A DNA stretch of 64,000 nt from Baumannia cicadellinicola str. Hc (Homalodisca coagulata). Lineage in GTDB: Bacteria > Pseudomonadota > Gammaproteobacteria > Enterobacterales > Enterobacteriaceae. A program made the translations under genes and the position numbers. The DNA is taken from positions 476,118-540,117 of the forward strand of contig NC_007984.1 of assembly GCF_000013185.1 (NCBI RefSeq), given 5' to 3'. This document shows, piece after piece, positions 41,424 to 56,776 of the stretch. Positions within the stretch are counted from its first letter, which is position 1. Each line of letters opens with the position of its first letter. Under the pieces are notes generated by a model. It saw only the letters and a program-made list of their open reading frames with translations, was not told where the DNA came from and searched no databases.

Positions 41424-41442
41424 CCAACTGAACTACCGCACC
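41396..41442 (-). pseudogene. tRNA-Asp (GTC) fragment, 3' part missing
   Basis: The minus strand reads GGTGCGG, then TA, a normal D arm (GTTCAGTTGGTTAGAAT) and a full anticodon arm with loop CTGTCAC (GTC). It breaks off after GCCGGAGG. The T arm and the 3' acceptor strand expected as CCGCACC are absent; the next bases belong to birA. It follows the 5S gene in transcript order, as tRNA-Asp does in some enterobacterial rRNA operons. It cannot fold into a cloverleaf alone. Confidence 0.85.
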
Positions 41443-41462
41443 AATAAGTTAATTAAAGATAT

Positions 41463-41580
41463 TGTCTGGTAGTTTCCTACTCTCACATGGAAAAATCCAT
41501 ACTACCATTGGCGCTACGGCATTTCACTTCTGAGTTCGGTATGGTATCAGGTGGTACTACCGCGCTATATCTACCAGACA
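41463..41580 (-). rRNA. rrf: 5S ribosomal RNA
   Basis: About 118 nt starting TGTCTGGTAG and closing with ACTACCAGACA, so the terminal helix pairs. The conserved internal CCGAACTCAGAAGTGAA is present. It lies about 32 bp after the 23S gene. No terminator-like hairpin lies between it and the tRNA-Asp fragment. Confidence 0.96.
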
Positions 41581-41611
41581 AAAAAATAGAATAAAATATT
41601 TTAGGTGTTAT

Positions 41612-44514
<2,903 letters not shown>

Positions 44515-44540
44515 TCACAACCCTAAAATATTTTTTTCAA

Positions 44541-44553
44541 TTGTTAAAGAGCA
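44541..44553 (-). promoter_or_regulatory. boxA antitermination element upstream of 23S
   Basis: The minus strand reads TGCTCTTTAACAA, matching the enterobacterial rrn boxA bound by NusB-S10, 27 bp before the 23S 5' end. It should keep RNA polymerase processive through the long untranslated rRNA. It is well conserved despite the A/T drift of its surroundings. Confidence 0.7.
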
Positions 44554-44598
44554 CTAAATAGTCTAGTAATATTTAATATTAATAATATGTATTTGTCT

Positions 44599-44671
44599 CG
44601 TCCCCTAGGGGACTTGAACCCCTGTTGCTGCCGTGAAAGAGCAGCGTCCTAGACCACTAGACGAAGGGGAC
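44599..44671 (-). tRNA. tRNA-Glu (TTC) in the 16S-23S spacer, CCA not encoded
   Basis: GTCCCCT pairs with AGGGGAC, discriminator G. The anticodon loop CTTTCAC gives TTC, and the T arm is CAGGGGTTCAAGTCCCCT. After the discriminator the genome reads AGA, so no CCA is encoded. A tRNA-Glu spacer is the rrnB/C/E/G type of E. coli; the other spacer pair, Ile-Ala, stands alone at 21444. Confidence 0.97.
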
Positions 44672-44781
44672 ATTAAATAAATGCTTTGATCTAGATATTT
44701 ATTAATTATTATTCTAGTAATAGATAATTTGTGTGAACACATCGCAATCTTTATCTTACTTTATTTATTAAAAATTAAAGT

Positions 44782-46339
<1,558 letters not shown>

Positions 46340-46435
46340 AGAAGCTTGATACTCAAACAAAAATAATATAGGTACTATTAGTTATAGTACTATACTAGTA
46401 TTAGTATTTGAGATTAAATTTACTGATATTAATTG

Positions 46436-46476
46436 CGTGTGTCCACACAAATTATCTACTTAATTGTTAAAGATCA
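46436..46476 (-). promoter_or_regulatory. rrn leader boxA region
   Basis: The minus strand reads GATCTTTAACAATTA (boxA core CTTTAACAA at 46464-46472), followed by AATTTGTGTGGACACAC. This matches the order in the E. coli rrn leader (CTCTTTAACAATTTATC then CTGTGTGGGCAC). It lies about 100-140 bp upstream of the 16S 5' end and should bind NusB-S10. Confidence 0.65.
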
Positions 46477-46513
46477 AAATCTTATTTACGATTAATGCAT
46501 ATTATACTAATAT

Positions 46514-46542
46514 AAGTATGATATATTTTTAATATTAGTCAA
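46514..46542 (-). promoter_or_regulatory. Candidate rRNA operon promoter
   Basis: On the minus strand TTGACT (46542-46537) is followed, after 17 bp, by ATACTT (46519-46514). The -35 box is strong, and TTGACT is also the type used by E. coli rrn P1. A second TATAAT lies about 15 bp further downstream. The pair sits upstream of the boxA leader, about 175 bp before 16S. The remaining gap to the lpd terminator is plain A/T. Confidence 0.45.
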
Positions 46543-46628
46543 GTCTTTATTTTAGATATTATAGCTAATATATACCTTTATTATCTTATTTATAACTAAT
46601 ATTTATAATATTAGTTTATGTATATCAT

Positions 46629-46658
46629 TAAAACCATACTGAAGCAAGTATGGTTTTA
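46629..46658 (-). terminator. Strong terminator after lpd
   Basis: TAAAACCATACT and AGTATGGTTTTA form a perfect 12-bp stem with a 6-nt loop, about 83 bp after the lpd stop, with T-rich ends on both strands. It probably ends the aceE-aceF-lpd transcript and insulates the codirectional rRNA promoter just downstream. It is among the best-formed intrinsic terminators in the window. Confidence 0.7.
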
Positions 46659-46740
46659 GTAATTTTATTTTATTATTTATAATAGGACAGTAAGTTTTAT
46701 TTATTGTAAATATCGATGATTGATTACTATTAATGAATTT

Positions 46741-48153
46741 TTACTTAGTACTTAGTAAATCTACAATAGTTCCTTCGTAAATTTTTGCTGATAGGCCAAT
46801 AGATTCATATAGTGTAGGATGTGCATGAATTGTCATTGCTATGTCTTCTGCATCACAGCCCATTTCTATAGCTAAAGAAATTTCTCCAAGCAATTCACCT
46901 CCATTAGTACCTATAATTGCACCACCTATAATTTTTCGTGTATTTTTTTCAAAAATTAATTTAGTCATTCCATCCTGACTATAGGATGTTATAGCTCTAC
47001 CAGAAGCAAACCAAGGAAAAATAGATTTTTCATAGTTAATATTCTTATTTTTTGCTTCCTTTTCAGTGATTCCAGTCCATGCTACTTCAGGTTCTGTATA
47101 TATAATAGAAGGAATAACTTTTGGATCAAAATAACTAATTTTATCAGCTATTACTTCAGCAGCTACATAACCTTCATGTATTCCTTTATGTGCTAACATT
47201 GGTTGACTTACAATATCTCCGATAGCATAAATATGTTTTATATTAGTTCGCATTTGCTTGTCTACGGATACAAAACCAAAATCATCAACCTTAATGCCGA
47301 TTTGTGTAGTATTTAATAATTTTCCGTTTGGTATACGACCAATAGCAATTAATACAACATCATAATATTGTATATATTTTTTGTTATCTTTTAGCAAAAT
47401 TTCAACAGCAATTCCATTTGTTCTTGGTTCTATAGCAGTTACTTTAGTTTCTAACATTAATTTAAATTTATTTCTAATATGTTTATTAAACAAATTAGCT
47501 ATATCTTCATCTGCAGCTGGAATTATTTGATTTGACATTTCAATTATATCTATTTCTGAACCTAAAGTAGAATAAATATAAGCCATTTCTATACCAATAA
47601 TACCTCCACCGATTACTAGCATTTTTTTAGGAATAAAAGGTAATGTTAATGCATCAGTAGAGTTCCAGATTCTTGGATCCTTAATATTAAGAAAAGGTAA
47701 TGTTATTGGACTCGAACCAGTAGCAATAATAGCATTATCAAAAATAACATTTGTTATATGATTATTATTATTAATGATGATGTTTTTATCATTAATAAAT
47801 TTTCCATAACCGTTAATAACAGTAATATTGCGTTTTTGAGCTAGATTGTATAAATTTTTTGTTAATTGATTAATAATTTTATCTTTCCAAATACGTACTT
47901 GATTTAGATCGGCTTTTATTTCGCCAAATAATAATTGATGCTGACTTAGTACCTTAGTTTCTGTTATGACCTTAGCTATATGTAATAAAGTTTTAGATGG
48001 AATACAACCGACATTAAGACATACTCCACCAAGTTTTGAATAGCGTTCAACAAGTATAGTTTGTAAACCTAAATCAGCACAACGAAAAGCAGCTGAATAA
48101 CCAGCAGGACCAGCACCAATAATAACTACATTAGTTTTTAATGTATTATTCAT
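46741..48153 (-). CDS. lpd: Dihydrolipoamide dehydrogenase (E3)
   Basis: FAD enzyme that reoxidises dihydrolipoyl groups of the pyruvate dehydrogenase complex and, where present, other 2-oxoacid complexes and glycine cleavage. The redox disulfide is in GGVCLNVGCIPSK (about 45-50), the NAD motif is GGGIIGIEMAYIYSTLG and the active-site His-Glu is in HAHPTLYES. Length is 470 residues against about 474. It follows aceF by 58 bp as in E. coli. Confidence 0.97.
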   Translation of the reverse strand: MNNTLKTNVVIIGAGPAGYSAAFRCADLGLQTILVERYSKLGGVCLNVGCIPSKTLLHIAKVITETKVLSQHQLLFGEIKADLNQVRIWKDKIINQLTKNLYNLAQKRNITVINGYGKFINDKNIIINNNNHITNVIFDNAIIATGSSPITLPFLNIKDPRIWNSTDALTLPFIPKKMLVIGGGIIGIEMAYIYSTLGSEIDIIEMSNQIIPAADEDIANLFNKHIRNKFKLMLETKVTAIEPRTNGIAVEILLKDNKKYIQYYDVVLIAIGRIPNGKLLNTTQIGIKVDDFGFVSVDKQMRTNIKHIYAIGDIVSQPMLAHKGIHEGYVAAEVIADKISYFDPKVIPSIIYTEPEVAWTGITEKEAKNKNINYEKSIFPWFASGRAITSYSQDGMTKLIFEKNTRKIIGGAIIGTNGGELLGEISLAIEMGCDAEDIAMTIHAHPTLYESIGLSAKIYEGTIVDLLSTK

Positions 48154-48211
48154 TATAGCCTCTAACTATTAGATAAATATTTATTAGATATTTATCTTTA
48201 ATTAAAATTAA

Positions 48212-49501
48212 TCACATAATAAAAAGACGTATATCTGACATAATGTGACCAATAAAATTAATAAAACGGGCCCCATCACCACCATTGATTACTCTATGAT
48301 CGTAAGATAAAGATAGCGGTAATACCTGTAAAGGAATAAATTTTTCACCATTCCATACTGGTTTAAAATATGTTTTAGATACTCCCAAGATTGCAACTTC
48401 TGGAGCATTAATTATAGGAGTAAAATGCATACCACCTATATTACCTAAATTAGATATTGTAAAACAACTATCTTGCATATCAGATGGAATTAATTTGCCG
48501 GTATGAGCTTTTTGAGCTAGATTTATTACTTCCTGCGACAAAGTAATAATACCTTTTTTGTTTACATTATGACAGACCGGTACAAGTAAACCAGAGGGAG
48601 TATCTACTGCAATACCAATATTAATATATTTTTTACAAATTAATTTAGTACCATCTTCAGATAAAGAACTATTAAATAATGGAAATATTTCTAATGCTTT
48701 AGATACAGCTTTCATAACAAAAATTAATAATGTAATTTTTATATTTAATTTTTTTATTTCTTCTGTAGAATTTTGTTCTTTTCTAAATTTCTCTAATTTA
48801 GTAATATTAGCTTCATGAAATTGAGTAACATGAGGAATAGTAATCCAATTAGTATATAAATTGCTGCTTGATTTTTTTTGTATTGACCCTAATTGAATTT
48901 CTTTAATATCTTTAAACTGTAAGCGATTATTTTGTTTATTATTTGATGTAATGGGAATTATTTGTTTATCTGATATTTCATGACGATAAATAATATTTTT
49001 TATATATTTCTGAATATCTTCGCGTAAAATTCGTCCTTTTCTACCAGTTCCTTTAATATTATTTAAATTTATATTAAATTCTCGTGCAAGAGAACGAATT
49101 GCTGGGGTTGCATAAAAATAAGATTCATTTTGTAAATAATCATTTTTAATAGCTAACTTACAGTTTTCATTATTCTTTACACTTATAGTTGGAAGAATAT
49201 TATGATTATTATTAGTTAATTGAATATTAGTATCAATATTCTCTTTTATTGTTAAGGGTATAGTTGCAGTTTCAATATCAAAGAGCATTATTAATGCTCC
49301 TGTACTAACTTTATCACCAATATTTATATTAATTTTTTTTACTGTTCCTGCAAATGGTGCTGGAACCTCTATTGAGGCTTTATTACCCTCTACAGTAATC
49401 AAGGATTGTTCAAAATTAACTTTATCACCTACTTTAACTAGTATTTCAGTTACTTCAACTTCATCTACTCCAATATCAGGTAATAGAATTTCAATAGTCA
49501 T
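48212..49501 (-). CDS. aceF: Pyruvate dehydrogenase E2, single lipoyl domain
   Basis: Dihydrolipoamide acetyltransferase, core of the PDH complex. It has one lipoyl domain (about 1-75, lysine in VEGNKASIEVP), a long linker rich in Asn/Ile/Lys, one peripheral-subunit-binding domain (YATPAIRSLAREFNINLNNIKGTG, about 130-165) and the catalytic domain ending with SYDHRVINGGDGARF. E. coli AceF has three lipoyl domains in about 630 residues; this one has 429. It lies 10 bp after aceE. Confidence 0.95.
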   Translation of the reverse strand: MTIEILLPDIGVDEVEVTEILVKVGDKVNFEQSLITVEGNKASIEVPAPFAGTVKKININIGDKVSTGALIMLFDIETATIPLTIKENIDTNIQLTNNNHNILPTISVKNNENCKLAIKNDYLQNESYFYATPAIRSLAREFNINLNNIKGTGRKGRILREDIQKYIKNIIYRHEISDKQIIPITSNNKQNNRLQFKDIKEIQLGSIQKKSSSNLYTNWITIPHVTQFHEANITKLEKFRKEQNSTEEIKKLNIKITLLIFVMKAVSKALEIFPLFNSSLSEDGTKLICKKYINIGIAVDTPSGLLVPVCHNVNKKGIITLSQEVINLAQKAHTGKLIPSDMQDSCFTISNLGNIGGMHFTPIINAPEVAILGVSKTYFKPVWNGEKFIPLQVLPLSLSYDHRVINGGDGARFINFIGHIMSDIRLFIM

Positions 49502-49511
49502 TATGTACCTC

Positions 49512-52187
49512 TTATGCTAGACGTGGATTTATTTTTTCAGTATCAATACCAAAATGCTTAATAGCTTTTGCTACAATATCGGTTTTAATTTCTCCGCTCT
49601 TTGCTAACTCCCATAATGCAGCAACTACTATATAGTAGGCATTTACTTCAAAGTGATTGCGTAAATTTTCACGACTATCAGAACGACCAAAACCATCAGT
49701 ACCTAATACACTAAATTGATTAACTGGAATAAAATGTCTAATTTGCTCAGCAAATAGTTTCATATAATCAGTAGAAGCAACTACTGGAGCAGAATTTAAA
49801 ATAGTCGTAACATATGGTACGCGTGGAGATTTTGTTGGATGTAACATATTCCAACGTTCACAATCTTGGCCATCACGAGCTAATTCAGTGAAAGAAGTAA
49901 CACTATAAACATCAGAACTAATATTATATTCTTTAGAAAGAATCTGAGCAGCTTTACGTGCATGACGTAAGATAGCACCAGAACTCATTAATTGTATTTT
50001 TCCTTTTTTACCTTCAATAGTTTCTAATTTATAAATACCTTTGCAAATACCTTCTTCTACTCCTACTGGTATAGTAGGCATGGAATAATTTTCATTAAGT
50101 GTAGTTATATAATAATATATATTCTCTTGTTTTTCCCCATACATACGATTAATACCATCATGTATAATTACAGCTAATTCATAAGCATATGATGGATCGT
50201 AAGAAATACAGTTAGGAATAGTTAGTGATTGAATATGGCTATGACCATCTTCATGCTGTAATCCTTCACCATTTAAAGTAGTACGACCTGATGTTCCACC
50301 AATCAAAAAACCACGTGCTTGTTGGTCACCAGCAGCCCATAGTAAATCACCAATACGCTGAAAACCAAATATAGAGTAATAAATATAAAACGGAATCATT
50401 GGTAAGTTATTAGTGCTATAAGATGTAGCAGCAGCTAACCAAGATGCTGCTGCACCTAACTCATTAATACCCTCTTGTAAAATTTGGCCTTTATTATCTT
50501 CACGATAATAAGTAATATTATCTCGATCCTGTGGTGTATACTGTTGACCATTTGAGTTATAAATACCTATAGATCGAAATAATCCTTCCATACCAAAAGT
50601 ACGAGCCTCATCGGCAATTATTGGTACTAATAAATCTTTTATTTGATTGTGTCTTAATAAGATTTGTAAAATACGTATAAAAGCAATAGTTGTAGAAATC
50701 TCTTTTTTTTGTTCTTCAAGTAATGATTTGAAATCATTTAATACAGGTAATATTAATTTTTTAGAAAAATTTTTTCTTCGACTTGGTAAGTATCCATACA
50801 ATGCATCACGTTTTTTACGTATATATTCCATTTCTTCTGATTCTTTTGCAAAGGTAATATATGGTAATGATTCTATTTTATCATCAGTAATAGTATTTAA
50901 ATTAAACCGATCACGAAAATAACGTAGTCCTGCTAAATCTATTTTTTTTACTTGATGAGCAATATTCATTCCTTCTCCAGTTATACCCATGCCATAGCCT
51001 TTTATCGTATGTGCTAAAATTACTACCGGTTTTCCATAAGAATTCTTAGCTTTGTGTAAAGCAGCAAAAATTTTAATTGGATCATGCCCACCACGATCTA
51101 GTGCCCAAATTTCTTCATCACTCATATCTTTTACTAGTTGAGTAGTTTCATGGTATTTACCAAAAAAATGTTTACGTATATACGCTCCATTTTTAGATTT
51201 AAACGTTTGATAATCTCCATCTAAGGTTTCATTCATTAGTTGAATCAGTTTTCCTGTTTTATCTTTGCATAGAAGTTTATCCCAACGACTACCCCATATT
51301 ACTTTTATTACTTGCCAACCAGCACCATGAAAGATATTTTCTAGTTCATTGATAATTTTGCCATTACCTGTTACAGGACCATCTAAACGTTGGAGATTAC
51401 AATTAATAACAAAGATTAGATTATCAAGTTTTTCACGAGCTGCTATATTTAGTACTCCCTTAGATTCTGGTTCATCCATTTCACCATCCCCTAAAAAAGC
51501 ATAAACAGTTTGATTGCAAGTATCTTTTAATTCACGATTATGTAAATACTTAAGAAATTTTGCTTGATAAATAGCACAAATTGGTCCTAATCCCATAGAT
51601 ACTGTAGGAAATTGCCAGAAATCAGGCATTAGTTTGGGATGTGGATAAGAGGATAATCCTTGCCCATATACTTCTTGACGAAAATTATTTATTTGTTGTA
51701 ATGTAATACGACCTTCTATGAAAGCTCTTGCATAAATTCCAGGAGAAATATGTCCTTGGAAATAAACTAAATCCCCACCATCTTTATTATTGCTCGCTCG
51801 AAAAAAATGATTAAAACATACATCATAAAGAGTAGCTGATGATTGAAATGAAGCTATATGACCACCAAGATCAAGATTCTTTTTTGATGCATGTAATACC
51901 ATCATCATGGTATTCCAACGAATAGCAGAACGAATACGATACTCTAATTCTAAATTACCTGGATACTGCGGTTCATCTTCTACTGGTATACTATTTATAT
52001 AATTAATATTAGGAGCATAATTATGCGATATTTTTACGCCATTATTATATACTTTATTGATAATTTTATTAATTAAAAATTGTGCACGATTATTACCATC
52101 TTTATAAATTACTGATTCTATTGCCTGTAACCATTCGCTTGTTTCAATAGGGTCTATGTCCTCATATAAATTTACTGACATAATCAT
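49512..52187 (-). CDS. aceE: Pyruvate dehydrogenase E1 component
   Basis: Thiamine-diphosphate enzyme that decarboxylates pyruvate and acetylates E2. The homodimeric (E. coli) type is clear: MSVNLYEDIDPIETSEWLQAIESVI at the start, the ThDP/Mg motif GDGEMDEPES...NLIFVINCN, HTIKGYGMG and LQHEDGHSHIQ. Length is 891 residues against 887. MIMSVN offers a second ATG two codons in. The pdhR regulator and its gene neighbours are missing upstream; nadC starts divergently instead. Confidence 0.97.
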   Translation of the reverse strand: MIMSVNLYEDIDPIETSEWLQAIESVIYKDGNNRAQFLINKIINKVYNNGVKISHNYAPNINYINSIPVEDEPQYPGNLELEYRIRSAIRWNTMMMVLHASKKNLDLGGHIASFQSSATLYDVCFNHFFRASNNKDGGDLVYFQGHISPGIYARAFIEGRITLQQINNFRQEVYGQGLSSYPHPKLMPDFWQFPTVSMGLGPICAIYQAKFLKYLHNRELKDTCNQTVYAFLGDGEMDEPESKGVLNIAAREKLDNLIFVINCNLQRLDGPVTGNGKIINELENIFHGAGWQVIKVIWGSRWDKLLCKDKTGKLIQLMNETLDGDYQTFKSKNGAYIRKHFFGKYHETTQLVKDMSDEEIWALDRGGHDPIKIFAALHKAKNSYGKPVVILAHTIKGYGMGITGEGMNIAHQVKKIDLAGLRYFRDRFNLNTITDDKIESLPYITFAKESEEMEYIRKKRDALYGYLPSRRKNFSKKLILPVLNDFKSLLEEQKKEISTTIAFIRILQILLRHNQIKDLLVPIIADEARTFGMEGLFRSIGIYNSNGQQYTPQDRDNITYYREDNKGQILQEGINELGAAASWLAAATSYSTNNLPMIPFYIYYSIFGFQRIGDLLWAAGDQQARGFLIGGTSGRTTLNGEGLQHEDGHSHIQSLTIPNCISYDPSYAYELAVIIHDGINRMYGEKQENIYYYITTLNENYSMPTIPVGVEEGICKGIYKLETIEGKKGKIQLMSSGAILRHARKAAQILSKEYNISSDVYSVTSFTELARDGQDCERWNMLHPTKSPRVPYVTTILNSAPVVASTDYMKLFAEQIRHFIPVNQFSVLGTDGFGRSDSRENLRNHFEVNAYYIVVAALWELAKSGEIKTDIVAKAIKHFGIDTEKINPRLA

Positions 52188-53423
<1,236 letters not shown>

Positions 53424-53473
53424 GATTATTAATAATAATTGAACATATGCTTAATTCTTAAAAAAGAAAAATT

Positions 53474-54085
53474 ATGTCTTATATTGTTGCAATAACTGGT
53501 GGTATTGGTAGTGGTAAGAGTACAGTGGCTAACAAATTTGCTAATTTAGGTATTCCTATAATAGATGCTGATGTGATTAGTCACCAGATAGTACAACCAG
53601 GAAGTTATGCTTTAAATCTTATTTACCAACGTTTTGGTCCTATGATACTTCATAATAATGGACACTTAAATCGCTATGCATTGAGAAAACAAATATTTAG
53701 CAATCTAGAAGATAAAGTATGGTTAAATAATTTGCTTCATCCTTTGATTCAACTATCAACACAACAAAAAATAAAAGCTATCTATAATTATGCTCCATAT
53801 ATTATATGGGTAGTTCCATTATTAATAGAAACTAATTTACAAAAATATGCTGACAGAATTTTGGTCATTGATGTTACTCCTGAAATTCAAATTGCCCGTA
53901 CTATAATTCGTGATAGAACAAATAGTCAACAAGTTGAAAATATTATCGCAGCGCAAATTCAACGTTCACATCGCATAAATTATGCAAATGATATTATTAA
54001 TAATAGTAAATCTTATAAAGATTTAGATATTACTAAATTGCATAATTTTTATCTTCGCTGTGCAACATTAAAAAATATAGGTTAA
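53474..54085 (+). CDS. coaE: Dephospho-CoA kinase
   Basis: Last step of CoA synthesis. The P-loop is GGIGSGKST (about 8-16), the DADVISHQIVQPG motif follows, and LHPLIQ, VPLLIETNL and RTIIRDRTNSQQ complete the family pattern. Length is 203 residues. In E. coli the next genes are zapD and yacG; both are missing, and the gene is convergent with secA. Confidence 0.95.
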   Translation: MSYIVAITGGIGSGKSTVANKFANLGIPIIDADVISHQIVQPGSYALNLIYQRFGPMILHNNGHLNRYALRKQIFSNLEDKVWLNNLLHPLIQLSTQQKIKAIYNYAPYIIWVVPLLIETNLQKYADRILVIDVTPEIQIARTIIRDRTNSQQVENIIAAQIQRSHRINYANDIINNSKSYKDLDITKLHNFYLRCATLKNIG

Positions 54086-54115
54086 CTTAACAAGTTTAGA
54101 TCTAAATTAACTTAG

Positions 54116-54208
54116 TTATTTTTGTTGTAGTGAATGACAACTCTTAAAATTTTTACCAGATCCACATAGACAAGGATGATTACTATCTATTTTATCAGAA
54201 AAATGGAA
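54116..54208 (-). pseudogene. SEC-C zinc-binding tail of secA, cut off by an in-frame stop
   Basis: Directly after the secA TAA, the same frame stays open for 30 codons to a TAA at 54116. It reads FHFSDKIDSNHPCLCGSG then KNFKSCHSLQQK, the SEC-C motif (CxC, eight residues, CH) that ends most bacterial SecA proteins and binds Zn and SecB. All three Cys and the His are kept. It would be made only by readthrough of UAA or by recoding. Confidence 0.85.
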
Positions 54209-56776
54209 TTATTTATTCTTTATATTTGTATTTAGCAATGGTATATTTATATTATTAAATGAAATATGTTCTTTTAACATATTTATAGACAATTTATTTA
54301 TTGTGCTAAGTACTTCATATTTTAGTTTTTCTAGCAGAGCTGTAAACATAATATATGACTCACGTTTATATTCTTGTTTGGGATCTTTTTGTGCATAACC
54401 CCGCAGATGAATACCTTGGCGAAGGTAATCTATTGCAGATAAATGTTCTTTCCATAGTGAATCAAGTGTTTGTAACATAATTTGTTTTTCTAAAGAACGC
54501 ATCAAATCTTGACCAATAATTTTTTCCTGAGCTAGATATTTATCTAGCATCATTTTATTTAAGATTTGTTCATGTAATTCAATTTTTTCTGTAAGAAATT
54601 GTGATATATTTAGTATATGAATATCAAAGTCATTCTTTAGACATTGCTGTAAACCTGCTAGATCCCACATTTCTTCCAATGATTGTGGTGGAATATAAGT
54701 ATTAATTAGCTTTTTAAGCACATCTATACGGATATTATGAATAATTACACTGATATCTTTTACTTCAAGTAATTCATTACGCTGAATATAAATAGCATTG
54801 CGTTGATCGTTAATAACATCATCATATTCTAGTAATTGCTTACGAATATCAAAATTATGGTTTTCAACTTTACGTTGAGCATTAGCAATAGCTTTAGTTA
54901 CCCATGGATGTTCTATAGCTTCTCCAAACTTCATACCTAATTTTCGCATCATATTGGATACTCTATCAGAAGCAAAAATCCGCATAAGAGTATCTTCCAT
55001 TGATAAGTAAAAACGAGAAGAACCAATATCTCCTTGACGACCAGAACGTCCACGTAACTGATTATCAATCCGACGAGCTTCATGACGTTCAGTCCCAATA
55101 ATATGTAAACCTCCAGCTGCTAATACTGCTTGATGTTTTTTTTGCCAAGATAATTTTATCTGTGATATTTGTTGCTCATTTGATATTTTTCTTGTTGCTA
55201 TTTCTGCTTGCCAACTTCCACCTAGAACAATATCAGTTCCACGTCCAGCCATATTCGTAGAAATAGTAACAGCTCCTGGTTTACCAGCTTGTGCTATTAT
55301 TTCAGCTTCTTTAGCATGAAATTTAGCATTTAATACTTGATGTATAATGCCTATTTTATTTAATTCATGAGATATTAATTCTGATTTTTCAATCGACATT
55401 GTTCCGACAAGAACGGGCTGTTTACGTTTTAGACAACTTTTTATTTCTTCTATTATAGCATGGATTTTTTCAACTTCTGTAAGATAAACTAAATCAGGTA
55501 GATCTTTGCGAATCATAGGCTGATTAGTTGGAATTACAACAGTATCTAACTTATAAATAGCACGAAACTCAAATGCTTCAGTATCAGCAGTACCAGTCAT
55601 GCCGGATAACTTTTCATATAAACGAAAATAATTTTGAAATGTAATTGATGCTAGTGTTTGGTTTTCATGTTGGATAGCTACTTTTTCTTTTGCTTCTATT
55701 GCTTGATGTAAACCATCTGACCACCTCCTACCTGGCATAATACGACCAGTATGTTCATCTACAATTACTATTTCACCATTTTTAATAATATAATCTACAT
55801 TACAAGAGAACAACATATGCGCTCGTAAAGCAGCTAACATATGATGCATTAGTATCATATGTTGAGGAGAATAAAGTGATTCTCCTTTTGCTAAAAGTTT
55901 ATATTCAACCATTAGTTTTTCTATAAGAATTAAACCACGTTCAGTTAAATTAATTTGACGATTTTTCTCATCTACTGAAAAGTGACCTTTTCCTTGAAAG
56001 TTATCAGTATCTTCTTTATCTTGCTGTATAAAATGTGGGATTAAATTATTAATTTTACGATATAGTTCTGAACTATTTTCAGCAGGACCAGAAATAATTA
56101 GTGGGGTACGTGCTTCATCAATTAAGATTGAATCTACTTCATCTATTAAGGCATAATGTAATTTACGTTGTACACGTTCTGTTGTACTAAATGCCATATT
56201 ATCACGTAAATAGTCAAACCCATACTCATAATTAGTGCCATAAGTAATATCTGCAGCATAAGCTGCACGTTTAGCAGCTATAGATAACCCATGTAAATTA
56301 ATACCTACACTTAAACCTAAAAATTCAAATAATACTCTATTATTTTCAGCATCACGTTGTGCTAAATAATCATTTACTGTAACTATATGTACACCTTTAC
56401 CACTAAGTGCATTTAAATAAGCAGGTAAAGTTGCGGTTAAAGTTTTTCCTTCACCAGTACGCATTTCGGCAATAGATCTATTATTTAGTACAATACCTCC
56501 CAATAGTTGAACATCAAAATGACGCATATTAAATACACGTTTACTAGCTTCCCTCACAACAGCAAAAGCTTCTGGTAAAATATTATCTAATATATCTTTC
56601 GTTTGTGTATCTTTAATATAAGATCGAAATATGCTAGTTTTAGCAGCTAATTGTTTATCGCTAAGTTTTTCTATTTCTGGTTCTTTTTTGTTAATAATGT
56701 TTACTAATTTACCTATACGCCGTAATGTGCGATCATTACGGCTACCAAACATTTTCGTAAGAATTCGTGAAAACAT
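54209..56776 (-). CDS. secA: Preprotein translocase ATPase SecA (stops before SEC-C tail)
   Basis: Motor that pushes preproteins through SecYEG. Walker [28 protein letters not shown], the preprotein cross-linking domain, [13 protein letters not shown], the second ATPase half ([16 protein letters not shown]) and the helical scaffold ([24 protein letters not shown]) are all present. It ends at 855 residues against about 901 because of a TAA before the zinc tail, which is readable downstream. The secM arrest gene that precedes secA in E. coli is absent. Confidence 0.95.
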   Translation of the reverse strand: MFSRILTKMFGSRNDRTLRRIGKLVNIINKKEPEIEKLSDKQLAAKTSIFRSYIKDTQTKDILDNILPEAFAVVREASKRVFNMRHFDVQLLGGIVLNNRSIAEMRTGEGKTLTATLPAYLNALSGKGVHIVTVNDYLAQRDAENNRVLFEFLGLSVGINLHGLSIAAKRAAYAADITYGTNYEYGFDYLRDNMAFSTTERVQRKLHYALIDEVDSILIDEARTPLIISGPAENSSELYRKINNLIPHFIQQDKEDTDNFQGKGHFSVDEKNRQINLTERGLILIEKLMVEYKLLAKGESLYSPQHMILMHHMLAALRAHMLFSCNVDYIIKNGEIVIVDEHTGRIMPGRRWSDGLHQAIEAKEKVAIQHENQTLASITFQNYFRLYEKLSGMTGTADTEAFEFRAIYKLDTVVIPTNQPMIRKDLPDLVYLTEVEKIHAIIEEIKSCLKRKQPVLVGTMSIEKSELISHELNKIGIIHQVLNAKFHAKEAEIIAQAGKPGAVTISTNMAGRGTDIVLGGSWQAEIATRKISNEQQISQIKLSWQKKHQAVLAAGGLHIIGTERHEARRIDNQLRGRSGRQGDIGSSRFYLSMEDTLMRIFASDRVSNMMRKLGMKFGEAIEHPWVTKAIANAQRKVENHNFDIRKQLLEYDDVINDQRNAIYIQRNELLEVKDISVIIHNIRIDVLKKLINTYIPPQSLEEMWDLAGLQQCLKNDFDIHILNISQFLTEKIELHEQILNKMMLDKYLAQEKIIGQDLMRSLEKQIMLQTLDSLWKEHLSAIDYLRQGIHLRGYAQKDPKQEYKRESYIMFTALLEKLKYEVLSTINKLSINMLKEHISFNNINIPLLNTNIKNK

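Noticed and set aside
41396-41442. Possibility that the tRNA-Asp is complete with an unusual T arm
   Set aside because: The following bases contain no TTCRANY loop, no pairing T stem and no strand complementary to GGTGCGG.
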